DNA of 47,518 nt from Anaerolineales bacterium UBA2200 (lineage in GTDB: Bacteria; Chloroflexota; Anaerolineae; UBA2200), in assembly GCA_002327925.1 (NCBI GenBank), contig DCVA01000010.1:6501-54018 (forward strand). Direction: 5' to 3'. Positions 31,853-40,331 of the stretch are shown one piece after another. Every line of letters starts with the position of its first letter. The stretch's first letter is position 1. The notes beneath the pieces are model-generated. The model saw only the letters and a list, made by a program, of their open reading frames with translations, searched no databases and was not told where the DNA came from. The translations under genes and the position numbers were made by a program.

Positions 31853-33946
31853 TCAGATCCCCCCGGGGGCCCTCTTTTTCCCAGCGAGAAGCCAGACAGC
31901 GGCCACCAGGGCCAGAGTCGCGGCGCTGAGCCCTGCGCCAACGCGGAAGGACTCTGGCTCGTAGCTGAACTCGACCGTGTGCTCCCCTGCCGCCAGGTAC
32001 ACGGCGCGGAAGATCAGATCCGCGCGCAGGAGTGGGGCTTCCTGCCCGTCCACCACCGCGCGCCAGCCGGGATACCAGCTATCGGTCAGCACCAGGTAGC
32101 CGTCGGCAGGGGCCGACACTTCCACCACCACACGGCGCGAACTGTACTCCCTCAGCGCGACCCTCTCCGTGCCCGATGTCGGCTGTTGGGTGGGCGCGAC
32201 CTCCCCGGCGGCCAGCAGGACCATCCGGCGCAAGTCCACCTCTCCCCCGCGCAGCAGGGATAGGGTCTGCTCGTCGTCCGGCACAGCCAGCGCCCCGTAG
32301 GCCAGGAAGAGGCGCGGGAGCACGTCGTGGTTCTCAAAGATGGCCACATCCTCGCTGCGGTAGGCCAGGGTGTGGTCGCCTTTGCCCTTGAGGTGCGAGA
32401 GCAGGTAGCGGTTGCCTTCCCCGTCGATCAGGGTGGCGCGCTCGACATGGATGCGATCCGCCGCCAGGATAGCCGGCATCCGCAGCCCGTTTATCAGCAC
32501 AGCGTAGGGGAGCCGCACCACGGCCCGATACACATAGCCCACATGATCCTCTGGCGGAGAGCCGGAACGGGCCGGGAAGGTGCGGGCGATGGCCGCCTGG
32601 ACGTGCGACACGGTCGCTCTGATGTCGCTGCGGCCGTACGCCCAGTCGGCGACGTGGGAACCCACTGTCAGCACGTTCTCGTTCAGGTCCACCGTTTCCT
32701 CGGTGACGAAATTGAAAACCGCCACTTGCTCGTCGTTGCGCAGCTCTGCCGAATCGCTGAGATACCATTCGAGCTCGAAACCGGAGGCCACCATCAGCCC
32801 CGTGGGCACCACATCGTCCAACGGAGTGTACATGTAGGGGTTGTCGAGGTCGTAGAAAGCGCCGGCATCCTGTGGAATCAGATAGTACTTGACCCCCAGC
32901 AGGTTGAGCATCTGAGCGGTCATCCCCGCCGTGAACTGCGCGTATCGCGCCGGTACATAGGTTGCCCATCCACTGGCGGATGGCAGTCCGTGGACAAGCG
33001 AGAGGTTCGAGGAGTAGGACTCGAGCTGGCCGGAAACCGCGATGCCGCCCTTTGCCTGAGTGAGAAGGCGATAGAGTCCCGTCTGCGAGGTCAGTAAGGT
33101 CAGCGACCTCGGCCGGACACTGAGGTCCGAGAGAGAGAGGGGAGGCAGGGCCGCCGAGTTGGCACCCGGAGGTGGCACGGACAGCCGCTCCAGCTCGAGA
33201 AAGGGCAGGAGCTGGGCTGAGGCCAGCGTTACACCGGCGACCAGGCCGGCCAGGAGAAGGCCGGGTGAGCGGGCCCGTCCCGGGCGCGAAAGAGTCCGCC
33301 ATCGCGGGCTCCGGGCCAGCCACAGGTACGCCCCGTACCCGGCGGCCGCCAGCAGGCACAGCAGGGCCTGCCGCGGCGGACCGGCCAGCAGAGCCATGCC
33401 GGCAGCCAGGGCAAGCAGAGAAGCCCCTCGGGCCGGAGCAGACGAGGGAGATGGATCCATCAAACGGCCGGCCAGCAGGAGGAGCCAGGGCAGCCAGGCC
33501 AGAGGGGCCAGACTGCTCAGCGGGCCGAACCAGGCGGTAACGACAAGGGCCAGGCAGAAAGCCAGGGCGGCACCCAGGGCAGCGCCATGCCGGAGACCCT
33601 GCCGCCCGGCAAGGAGGTACGAACCAAGCCCCGCCCACAACAAGTGGGCGACCAGGAGAACACAGAAGGCGAGGGGCACAGGCAGCAGGCGGTAGAAAAG
33701 GAGATAGAGAGGGTACAGGGCTCCCATCTGCGGGTCCGCCAGCAACGGGTAGCCGCCATAGAGAAGGGGCGTCCACAGGGGCAGGCCAGTATTGGCCAGC
33801 TCAGAAGCGTAGGCCGAACGCAAAGGCAGGTGCACCCGGACAAGGTCGGCGCTGCGGAAAGCCCCGGCAGGTGAGGTGAGCCACGCGGAGGCCAGCACGA
33901 GAAGAACGATCGCTGCAAGGACTATCCGCTCTCTGCTATTTGTCAT
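31853..33946 (-). CDS. YfhO-family multi-pass membrane protein
   Basis: The 697-residue protein has the layout of the YfhO family: an N-terminal membrane helix (VLAAIVLLVLASAWL), a luminal loop with DPQMGALYPLYLLFY, several further helices (roughly residues 85-245), a large extracytoplasmic domain, and a C-terminal helix after the conserved LTDSWYPGWRAVVDG block. Relatives take part in cell-envelope glycosylation in some bacteria; the role here is unknown. The ATG at 33946 has GGAGG upstream; the longer frame to 34021 would read through a short repeat and is rejected. Few helices are predicted beyond the C-terminal one in the second half, which is typical of family members with a long loop. 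It lies just downstream of the ABC exporter on the same strand. Confidence 0.85.
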   Translation of the reverse strand: MTNSRERIVLAAIVLLVLASAWLTSPAGAFRSADLVRVHLPLRSAYASELANTGLPLWTPLLYGGYPLLADPQMGALYPLYLLFYRLLPVPLAFCVLLVAHLLWAGLGSYLLAGRQGLRHGAALGAALAFCLALVVTAWFGPLSSLAPLAWLPWLLLLAGRLMDPSPSSAPARGASLLALAAGMALLAGPPRQALLCLLAAAGYGAYLWLARSPRWRTLSRPGRARSPGLLLAGLVAGVTLASAQLLPFLELERLSVPPPGANSAALPPLSLSDLSVRPRSLTLLTSQTGLYRLLTQAKGGIAVSGQLESYSSNLSLVHGLPSASGWATYVPARYAQFTAGMTAQMLNLLGVKYYLIPQDAGAFYDLDNPYMYTPLDDVVPTGLMVASGFELEWYLSDSAELRNDEQVAVFNFVTEETVDLNENVLTVGSHVADWAYGRSDIRATVSHVQAAIARTFPARSGSPPEDHVGYVYRAVVRLPYAVLINGLRMPAILAADRIHVERATLIDGEGNRYLLSHLKGKGDHTLAYRSEDVAIFENHDVLPRLFLAYGALAVPDDEQTLSLLRGGEVDLRRMVLLAAGEVAPTQQPTSGTERVALREYSSRRVVVEVSAPADGYLVLTDSWYPGWRAVVDGQEAPLLRADLIFRAVYLAAGEHTVEFSYEPESFRVGAGLSAATLALVAAVWLLAGKKRAPGGI

Positions 33947-34003
33947 GGGCCCTGCCTCCGACAGGTTGGCGATGACGGGCGAAATTGCCACGTCCGCCCG
34001 GGA

Positions 34004-34093
34004 ATTCTTCGCCTGCCCCATCCGGGGCGGCTCAGAATGACGGAACGAGACGCCAGACCCTTCGCCTGCCCAGCCCGGGGCGGCTCAGAATGA
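34004..34093. repeat. Two direct copies of a CTTCGC...GCTCAGAATGAC half-repeat
   Basis: Copy one (34004-34041) and copy two (34068-34093) share CTTCGCCTGCCC, an inner CCGGGGCGG and GCTCAGAATGAC. They match the right end of the inverted repeat at 18307-18387, so they look like degenerate members of the same short repeat family lying between the ABC exporter and YfhO genes. Confidence 0.6.
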
Positions 34094-34099
34094 CCGGTG

Positions 34100-36067
34100 C
34101 TAGGCGCCCTCCTGACCCTTGAACTGGCTCATGTAGAGCCGGTAGTAGAACCCCTTCAGTGCCAGCAGTTCTTCGTGCGTGCCGCGCTCGATGATGCGGC
34201 CTTTGTCCATCACCAGCACCCGGTCGGCCTCGCGGATGGTGCTGAGGCGGTGGGCGATGACGAAGGACGTTCTCCCCTCCATCAGCCGAAGCAGGGCCTC
34301 CTGGATGTGCGCCTCGGTGCGGGTATCGACCGAGGAGGTGGCTTCGTCCAGCACCAGAATACGCGGGTCGGCCAGGACGGCGCGGGCGATGGCCAGAAGC
34401 TGCCTCTGGCCCTGGCTGAGGTTGCTGGCTCGCTCGGAGAGCGGGGTGTCATAGCCGCGCGGGAGGCGCGAGATGAACTGGTCCGCGTTGGCCAGCCGCG
34501 CCGCGGCGTGGCACTCTTCGTCCGTGGCTTCCAGCCGGCCGTAGCGGATGTTCTCCAGAACGGTGGTGGAAAAGAGATATGTGTCCTGGAGGACGATGCC
34601 CAGCAGGCGGCGCAGGCTCTCCTGGGTGACGGTGCGGATGTCGCGCCCGTCAACGAGGATGGCTCCCGAGTTGACGTCGTAGAAGCGGGTCAGCAGGTTG
34701 ACGATGGTAGTCTTGCCCGCGCCCGTGGGTCCCACCAGGGCGACCGTCTGGCCCGGCAGGGCTTCCAGGTCGATATCATGCAGAACAGGCGTGCCGGGCA
34801 CATAGCCAAAGCTGACCTGCCGGAACTCGACGTGGCCTTCTATGCCCTCGAGGGCCACTGCGTCCGGGAGGTCTGTGAGCTCCGGACGGGTGTCGATCAG
34901 CTCAAAAACGCGCTCCGCACCGGCCAGGGCGGCCTGGATCTGATTGTAGAGGTCCGCCAGCAGACGCAGCGGCTGGGAGAAGGTGCGGGCGTAGGCGGCG
35001 AAGGAGGCGATGGTGCCCACGGTGGTCATCCCGCTCAGGACCAGCCAGCCGCCGAATCCGGCCACCACGGCGATATCCGCCTCTGTGAGGGCGGTCATCA
35101 GCGGCGGGATCAGGAAGGCGAGCTGCTGGGCGCGGATGCCGGCCTGACGCTGGGCCTCGTTGCGCCGGTCAAAAACGGCCAGGGCGGCGCTCTGCTGGCC
35201 GAAGGCGGTCACCACACGCTGTCCGGAGATGGTCTCTTCCATCGTGGCGTTGAGGTCGCCCAGGGTGATCTGCTGCCTGCGGAAAGCGCGGCGGGTGCGC
35301 TGGCCCACGAGGAGGGTCAGCCCGACCATCAGAGGCAACACGAGCAGGGTGCTGAGGGCCAGGCGCCAGTCGAGGGCGAACATCATGATCACCACGCCCA
35401 CCAGGGTGAGCGCGCTGGACACGATCTGGGTGATGTTGTTGGTGAGGAGCAGGCTGATGGTGCCAATGTCGTTGACGAGGCGGCTCATCAGCTCACCCAC
35501 AGGGCGCCGGTCGAAAAAGCTCAGAGACAGGATCTGCAGGTGGTTGAATAGGTCGTTGCGCATGGTGCGCAGGGCCTGCTGGCCGAGGCGGGCCATCAGT
35601 ATGCTCGAACCGACCTGAGCCAGCCAGTTGCCCGTATAGGCCAGCAGGAGAAGGACGGCCATACGGACGAGTCCCGAGGAGCGGTCCGGTGCGGCGGAGC
35701 GCATGTAGCCATCGATGGCCTGGCCCAGAATGTACGGCGCGGCCAGGTTGAGTAGAGTGCTGACTACCACCAGCAGCACGGCCACGGTAAGCTGCAGCGT
35801 GTAAGGGCGCAGGTAGTCGACCAGACGGCGCAGGGACCCGCGCGGGTCGCGAGCTCGCTCGATACGAACCCCGCCGCCCTGACCTGGTCCGCCCTGGGTG
35901 CCAAAGCGGGGAATGGGGGGGGCTTCTTTGCTGGCGGCGAAGGAACTCGTCCCGCGCAGCGGCACATCGCCGAACAGGCTCATCCCGCTGCGCGGGACGT
36001 CGGCAAGGCCTGCCACAGCGAACCGTATCGCGTTCTGACGAGAGAACTCCCGCATCGGCCTAGCCAT
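34100..36067 (-). CDS. ABC exporter half-transporter, catalytically complete subunit
   Basis: This 655-residue protein has a six-helix exporter membrane domain (about 85-390) and an ATPase domain with Walker A LVGPTGAGKTT, the signature in the variant form LSQGQRQLL, Walker B LVLDEATSSVD with the catalytic Glu, and a normal switch His (VIAHRLST). The ATG at 36067 overlaps the stop of the companion subunit by eight bases. The first 75 residues are a non-conserved Pro/Gly/Arg-rich extension that contains an inverted repeat at the DNA level, so the true start could be further down. Together with the gene upstream it forms a TM287/288-like heterodimer. Substrate unknown. Confidence 0.88.
   Translation of the reverse strand: MARPMREFSRQNAIRFAVAGLADVPRSGMSLFGDVPLRGTSSFAASKEAPPIPRFGTQGGPGQGGGVRIERARDPRGSLRRLVDYLRPYTLQLTVAVLLVVVSTLLNLAAPYILGQAIDGYMRSAAPDRSSGLVRMAVLLLLAYTGNWLAQVGSSILMARLGQQALRTMRNDLFNHLQILSLSFFDRRPVGELMSRLVNDIGTISLLLTNNITQIVSSALTLVGVVIMMFALDWRLALSTLLVLPLMVGLTLLVGQRTRRAFRRQQITLGDLNATMEETISGQRVVTAFGQQSAALAVFDRRNEAQRQAGIRAQQLAFLIPPLMTALTEADIAVVAGFGGWLVLSGMTTVGTIASFAAYARTFSQPLRLLADLYNQIQAALAGAERVFELIDTRPELTDLPDAVALEGIEGHVEFRQVSFGYVPGTPVLHDIDLEALPGQTVALVGPTGAGKTTIVNLLTRFYDVNSGAILVDGRDIRTVTQESLRRLLGIVLQDTYLFSTTVLENIRYGRLEATDEECHAAARLANADQFISRLPRGYDTPLSERASNLSQGQRQLLAIARAVLADPRILVLDEATSSVDTRTEAHIQEALLRLMEGRTSFVIAHRLSTIREADRVLVMDKGRIIERGTHEELLALKGFYYRLYMSQFKGQEGA
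35949..36000. repeat. 15-bp inverted repeat inside the ABC subunit N-terminal extension
   Basis: CGTCCCGCGCAGCGG (35949-35963) pairs perfectly with CCGCTGCGCGGGACG (35986-36000), loop of 22 bases. It falls in the non-conserved N-terminal codons of the downstream ABC gene and would form a strong mRNA hairpin. Confidence 0.7.
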
Positions 36068-37796
36068 TGAGCACCGCCAGAGAGCCGAGCTGGGATTCGT
36101 AGATTTCGCGGTAGACATCGCTGGTGGCCAGCAGCTCCTCGTGGCGGCCGCGGGCTACCACCTGGCCTCGCTCCAGGACCAGGATCTGGTCCGCGTGCAG
36201 AACCGTGCTGATGCGCTGGGCGATGATGAAGGTGGTGGCGTTTGCGGCCACCCTGGCCAATTCAGCCCTGATGCGCGTTTCGGTCTGCACGTCCACGGCC
36301 GAGGTCGAGTCGTCCAGGATGAGGATTTTCGGGCGCACCAGCAGGGCGCGGGCGATGGCGATGCGCTGCTTCTGCCCTCCGGAGAGGGAAGCCCCTCGCT
36401 CGCCCACCACCGTATCGTAGCCCTGCGGCAGGGCCAGGATAAAGTCGTGGGCCTCGGCAGCGCGGGCGCAGGCAAAGACCTCCTCGTCCGTGGCATCGGG
36501 GCGGCCGTAGGCAATGTTGTAGCGGATGCTGCCGTAGAAGAGCACCGTCTCCTGCATGGCCACACCGATGTGACGGCGCAAAGAGGAGAGGGTGAGGTCA
36601 CGCACATCGTGGCCGTCGAGGGTCACCCGGCCGCGGCTGGCGTCGTAAAAGCGCGGAATGAGGGCCACGAGGCTGGTCTTGCCGGAACCTGTAGCGCCGA
36701 GGATGGCCACGTTCTGGCCCGGCTCGGCCGCCCAGCTGACGTGGTCCAGAACCGGCTCGCTGCAGTCGTGGTTGTAGCTGAAGCAGACGTCCTCAAAGGC
36801 CACCCGGCCCTCGCACGCGGTCAGCTCCAGCGCGCCGGGCCTGTCCGGCACCAGCGGCTGGGTGTCGAGCACCTCCAGCATGCGCGTCGCCGAGGCGGAG
36901 GCGGAGGAGAAGAGAGCGGCGATGTTGCCCAGCATCACGACAGGATGGGTGATGGCGGCCAGATAGTTGACAAAGGCCAGCACCTGGCCGACGGTGAAGC
37001 GGCCGGCGACCACGGCCTGGCCGCCGAACCAGACCACGGCCGCCACGCCCAGGTTGAGCACCCAGATGCTGGTGGGCATCAGGGTGGCCATGAACTGGTT
37101 CACCCGGATAGTCTGTTCGGTCAGGTCCGCGTTGACGGCATCAAAACGCCGGCTCTCGTGCTCGCGGCGGACAAAGGCCTTGACCAGGCGCACGCCGGAG
37201 AGGTTCTCCTGCAGCACGTTGTTCAGCCGGTCCATCCTGGCCTGCACCAGTCGAAAGAGGGGCAGGGCGCGGCCGGCAAAGCTAAAGACCGTGACCAGGG
37301 TGAGCATCAGCAGGACCAAGAGCAGCAGGGCGAGCTGGAGGTTCACCGTGGCCATGAGAATCATGCTGCCAAAGATCAGCAGGGGCGAGCGGGTGAGCAC
37401 GCGCATGGACATCATCACCAGCATCTGCACAGAGGTGATGTCGCTGCCCAGGCGCACCATCAGAGAGCCGGTCTGCTGGCGGTCCAGATTGCCGAAGGAA
37501 AAGGTCTGGATGCGGCGAAACAGGGCGCTGCGCACGTCGGCGCCAAAGCTCTGGGCGACGCTCACCGCCAGGGCCGTGTTGCCCACGGCGAAGAGAGCCC
37601 CGATCACCGAGGCGGCGACCATCCACGAGGCGATGCGCAGCACGGCGTTGAGATCGCGGCGGGCGACGCCCTCATCGATGACCTGCTGCAGCAGGCGGGG
37701 CACGGCCAGGTCGGCGGCGGCCATGAAAAAGAGCAGGATCAGGGCCAGGGTAACCTGTTTCCAGTAGGGTTTCACAAAGCGTAAAAGTCGAATCAT
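36060..37796 (-). CDS. ABC exporter half-transporter with degenerate ATP site
   Basis: This 578-residue protein has six membrane helices (about 15-300) and an ATPase domain with Walker A GATGSGKT (367-374), a canonical LSGGQ signature (471-475), and Walker B ILILDD in which Asp (D496) replaces the catalytic Glu. The switch position is Gln (IIAQRIST, Q527) instead of His. These are the changes known in the degenerate half of heterodimeric exporters such as TM287/288 and BmrCD, while its partner downstream is complete. The ATG at 37796 is followed at once by the first conserved stretch, and a longer frame to 37910 would run through a repeat. It is probably the first gene of the pair. Confidence 0.9.
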   Translation of the reverse strand: MIRLLRFVKPYWKQVTLALILLFFMAAADLAVPRLLQQVIDEGVARRDLNAVLRIASWMVAASVIGALFAVGNTALAVSVAQSFGADVRSALFRRIQTFSFGNLDRQQTGSLMVRLGSDITSVQMLVMMSMRVLTRSPLLIFGSMILMATVNLQLALLLLVLLMLTLVTVFSFAGRALPLFRLVQARMDRLNNVLQENLSGVRLVKAFVRREHESRRFDAVNADLTEQTIRVNQFMATLMPTSIWVLNLGVAAVVWFGGQAVVAGRFTVGQVLAFVNYLAAITHPVVMLGNIAALFSSASASATRMLEVLDTQPLVPDRPGALELTACEGRVAFEDVCFSYNHDCSEPVLDHVSWAAEPGQNVAILGATGSGKTSLVALIPRFYDASRGRVTLDGHDVRDLTLSSLRRHIGVAMQETVLFYGSIRYNIAYGRPDATDEEVFACARAAEAHDFILALPQGYDTVVGERGASLSGGQKQRIAIARALLVRPKILILDDSTSAVDVQTETRIRAELARVAANATTFIIAQRISTVLHADQILVLERGQVVARGRHEELLATSDVYREIYESQLGSLAVLNG

Positions 37797-37826
37797 GGAT
37801 GGCCGGCTTTCAGTCTGTTGGATTAT

Positions 37827-37863
37827 GTCATTGCGAGGCCGCCAAGCGGCTCCTCGCAATGAC
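37827..37863. repeat. GTCATTGCGAGG inverted repeat
   Basis: GTCATTGCGAGG (37827-37838) and CCTCGCAATGAC (37852-37863) are perfect 12-base arms around CCGCCAAGCGGCT. The arm sequence is a short dispersed repeat known from many environmental bacterial genomes; it lies directly upstream of the ABC operon. Confidence 0.75.
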
Positions 37864-37878
37864 GTGTGCACGTGACAA

Positions 37879-37916
37879 ACGAGCGTGCCGGGCCCGGTCG
37901 GGTGCGGCACGCTCGT
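37879..37916 (-). terminator. Terminator of the radical SAM gene
   Basis: ACGAGCGTGCCG (37879-37890) pairs with CGGCACGCTCGT (37905-37916); on the minus strand the stem is followed by TTGTCACG. It lies 19 bases after the radical SAM stop at 37935. Confidence 0.65.
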
Positions 37917-37934
37917 CTTCTTGACGGCGGCGCG

Positions 37935-39479
37935 CTAGTCGCGGTCCGATGCCTGCAAATAGTCCGGCTCGGTCAGGCCGGTGGTGATGAATTTGTAAAA
38001 GGCGTTGCCCAGGTTGCCGCGGAACGACTCGCTGACCCGGCTCTCCGAGAAGGGCCGGAAGGAGGCGTCGCGGTAATGGGTGTTGAGCATGAACATCATG
38101 CGCTGCAGGTCGACATAGTCGGAGAGGGAGCCCTCGTTGAGCTCGAGGAAGGGATAGACCTTGCCATTGAGCATGTGCAGGTCGCGGTCCCAGCCGCGGG
38201 TTCGGAAGTAGGGCAGATAATCCTCGTAGATGCCCGTGGTCGGCACGGGGGTAAAGAGCATGGGGATAATCGAGCCCAGCACCTCGGAGACGAAGAGCAC
38301 GGTCTTGACCACGCCGTCGATGGACTCGCGCGGCAGGCCGTACAGCACAAAGGCGTTGACCTCGAGGTTGCGCAGCTTGAAACCGGCCCTTTCGCAGGCG
38401 CGGACCGCGTCCACGAAATCCTTCAGCCGCACGTGGCGGCGGTTCATGGTCTTGAGGTACGTCTCGTCGATGTTCTCCACCGGCAGGTAGAGCTTGGCGA
38501 AGCGAGCCGCGCGCATCAGGTCCACCAGTTTCTGCGAGCGGTTCAGGTAGCGGACGTCGAGGCCTTCCGGGGCATGCAGGCGCACGCGGCGGGCCGGGTC
38601 GGCCACCAACGCCTTGAGCACCTGCTCAAAGTTGTTCTCCGAATCCCAGAGCAGGAAATCGGCGTAGAAGGCAATGTCCTTGACCCCGTATGTGTCGACC
38701 TGGTGCTGGATCTCGGCGACGATGTCCTTGGCCGGGCGGTAGGCCACCTTGCGCCGGCTGGCGTTGATGGTGCGCTGGGCGCAGTAGGCGCAGTTGTAGG
38801 GGCAGCCGCGGGCGGGGGTGACGATGGCATAGTCCGGCGGGCGCTCATAGAGCGACAGGTCGGGCCAGAGGTCGTTGGCGTCGGCCACCTCGCCGGCAAC
38901 GACCAGGTCGGCGGAGGTCAGCTCGGCGCAGTGCTGCGGACAGAGGGTGGGATAGATGCCTCCGACGATAATGACTGTGTTCTTGCCAAAGCGGCGGCGC
39001 AAACGCGCCGTGAGGTCGCGCACGCCCTCCCACCAGTAGGTCATAATGGCCGAGATATAGATCTCGTCCGGCGGGTTCTGGGCCGTAAAGCCGTGGTCGT
39101 CGAGCCATTTGTCCAGGTGCTCCCAGCTCCTGCCGTAGTGAGCCTTCCAGAAATCGATCTTCTCTTCGTCCTTGGCGACACGCCAGGGAGCGCTGGGCTT
39201 GGTGGGCTCGTTGCGTTCCTCGTAGGACTCGTGGGCGCTGATGCGGTGATGGCGCACGCGGCCCTTGTCGTCCACTTCCATAAAGTCGTAGAGCTCGCGG
39301 CGCTTGTAGCCGGCGTCGCGCAGCAGGCTGGCGATGCGCAGCAGGCCATAGGGCTGAGACCAGCGCGCCCAGTACTGGGTGTCGTAGACGGGCGGGTTGA
39401 TCAGCAGGGCCGTTTTGTCGGCGGGATCGCCGTCCAGCATGGACAGGCGGAAGTTGGTGACCACTTTACCCGGTGACAT
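37935..39479 (-). CDS. Radical SAM protein, B12-binding-like N-terminus
   Basis: This 514-residue protein has the 4Fe-4S cysteines CPYNCAYC (C226, C230, C233), which bind the cluster and S-adenosylmethionine. The preceding 200 residues look like the cobalamin-binding domain of BchE-type proteins: LLINPPVYDTQYW at the start and IIVGGIYPTLCPQHC with VVAGEVADA later, though no DxHxxG motif is visible. The remainder is a TIM-barrel region with RLHAPEGLDVRYL and LYLPVENID. The ATG at 39479 has GGGAGGTGG upstream; the frame from 39560 is longer but unsupported. Substrate is unknown. It stands alone between terminators, so it is probably a single-gene unit. Confidence 0.88.
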   Translation of the reverse strand: MSPGKVVTNFRLSMLDGDPADKTALLINPPVYDTQYWARWSQPYGLLRIASLLRDAGYKRRELYDFMEVDDKGRVRHHRISAHESYEERNEPTKPSAPWRVAKDEEKIDFWKAHYGRSWEHLDKWLDDHGFTAQNPPDEIYISAIMTYWWEGVRDLTARLRRRFGKNTVIIVGGIYPTLCPQHCAELTSADLVVAGEVADANDLWPDLSLYERPPDYAIVTPARGCPYNCAYCAQRTINASRRKVAYRPAKDIVAEIQHQVDTYGVKDIAFYADFLLWDSENNFEQVLKALVADPARRVRLHAPEGLDVRYLNRSQKLVDLMRAARFAKLYLPVENIDETYLKTMNRRHVRLKDFVDAVRACERAGFKLRNLEVNAFVLYGLPRESIDGVVKTVLFVSEVLGSIIPMLFTPVPTTGIYEDYLPYFRTRGWDRDLHMLNGKVYPFLELNEGSLSDYVDLQRMMFMLNTHYRDASFRPFSESRVSESFRGNLGNAFYKFITTGLTEPDYLQASDRD

Positions 39480-39519
39480 GAACGAAAGCCACCTCCCTTC
39501 GGCGAGTTGACTGGGTGAG

Positions 39520-39525
39520 ATTATA
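39520..39525 (-). promoter_or_regulatory. Candidate -10 box of the radical SAM gene
   Basis: A perfect TATAAT on the minus strand, with only a weak -35 (TTCGCC at 17-base spacing). It lies about 40 bases upstream of the ATG at 39479. Confidence 0.45.
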
Positions 39526-39563
39526 GCGCGGTCGTGCAAATCGGCGAAATGGGAGGGCAAAGA

Positions 39564-39598
39564 AAGACCTCCCAGGTCTCAGGGACCTGGGAGGTCTT
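39564..39598 (-). terminator. 15-bp stem terminator of the RRM gene
   Basis: AAGACCTCCCAGGTC (39564-39578) pairs perfectly with GACCTGGGAGGTCTT (39584-39598) over a 5-base loop. On the minus strand a T-rich tail (TCTTTGCC) follows. It is 35 bases after the RRM gene stop. Confidence 0.85.
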
Positions 39599-39632
39599 GA
39601 CGTTACGGTCCTATGCCAGGACGGCAGGAGGA

Positions 39633-39929
39633 CTAGTAGTTCCGACGGCCGCCGCCAAAGCCGCCGCTGCGAGGACGCTCCTCACGCGGTCGGGCAAGGT
39701 TGACGGTCAGGTCGCGGTCGCCCATCGACTTGCCGTTGAACATGCTGATCGCCTTCTGCGCCTCAACCTGAGTCTCGAACTCGACAAAGGCAAAGCCCTT
39801 CGAGCGGCCCGTGTCGCGGTCCTTGATCAGGGTCACGGTCTTGACCGTGCCGGCCTCGGCGAACAGCGTGCGCAGTTGCTCTTCCGTGGTCGAGTACGAC
39901 AAATTCCCTACGTACAGCTTGACTTCCAT
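39633..39929 (-). CDS. RRM-domain RNA-binding protein
   Basis: This 98-residue protein is one RNA recognition motif with a short basic tail. RNP2 is LYVGNL at residues 5-10 and RNP1 is KGFAFVEF at about 44-51, with the usual aromatic contacts. The C-terminal RPRSGGFGGGRRNY is a Gly/Arg tail typical of small bacterial RRM proteins of the cyanobacterial Rbp type, some of which are cold-induced. GGGAGAAG precedes the ATG at 39929. It is the most upstream gene of this minus-strand block, with a candidate promoter at 40012-40020, and is divergent from the large secreted protein gene. Confidence 0.92.
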   Translation of the reverse strand: MEVKLYVGNLSYSTTEEQLRTLFAEAGTVKTVTLIKDRDTGRSKGFAFVEFETQVEAQKAISMFNGKSMGDRDLTVNLARPREERPRSGGFGGGRRNY

Positions 39930-40011
39930 TCTTCTCCCATTCGAACAGTATTACTTCTCTTTGCGCGACACGGAACGAACCGATAGGCGTGTTGGCACAG
40001 ATCAGCAGAGT

Positions 40012-40020
40012 ATTGTATCA
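40012..40020 (-). promoter_or_regulatory. Candidate extended -10 promoter of the RRM gene
   Basis: The minus strand reads TGATACAAT, an extended -10 with TG one base before TACAAT. No good -35 is seen. The leader would be about 75 bases. Confidence 0.45.
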
Positions 40021-40064
40021 CAGAATTGAAATAAAAGCGAATCCGGGCAGGGGCCCAGCCGTCC

Positions 40065-40093
40065 TTGACGGCCGGGCTATGACGTGCTACAAT
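40065..40093 (+). promoter_or_regulatory. Promoter of the beta-helix secreted protein gene
   Basis: TTGACG (40065-40070), a 17-base spacer, then TACAAT (40088-40093). The predicted start near 40100 leaves a leader of about 230 bases. In it, CGTCCACG (40111-40118) can pair with CGTGGACG (40153-40160), and CGCCGAG with CTCGGCG (40175-40193). Confidence 0.7.
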
Positions 40094-40331
40094 GCTGGTA
40101 GTCCACAAGGCGTCCACGACAGTTTGACCGGGCATTGCTGGCTTTTCCGGGCCGTGGACGAGGGTGTACATGGGCGCCGAGCCCTGCTCGGCGTGTCCTG
40201 TTGCGCGCCTATCGAGTTCGGTCACACCCTGATGGACGTGAAGTGTCTACACGCTGAGACCTCGCCGGCTTCTGGTCTGCGGCCGGCGAACGTGGTGTCT
40301 GAGCTTCTAGCCGTGCGTAAGGAGATGGAAC

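Noticed and set aside
36141..37784. A 547-residue plus-strand frame opposite the ABC subunit
   Set aside because: Shadow frame; the minus strand has all ABC motifs.
40094..40331. A cyclic-di-GMP riboswitch in the long leader
   Set aside because: The conserved core sequences of known classes were not found; only simple hairpins are visible.
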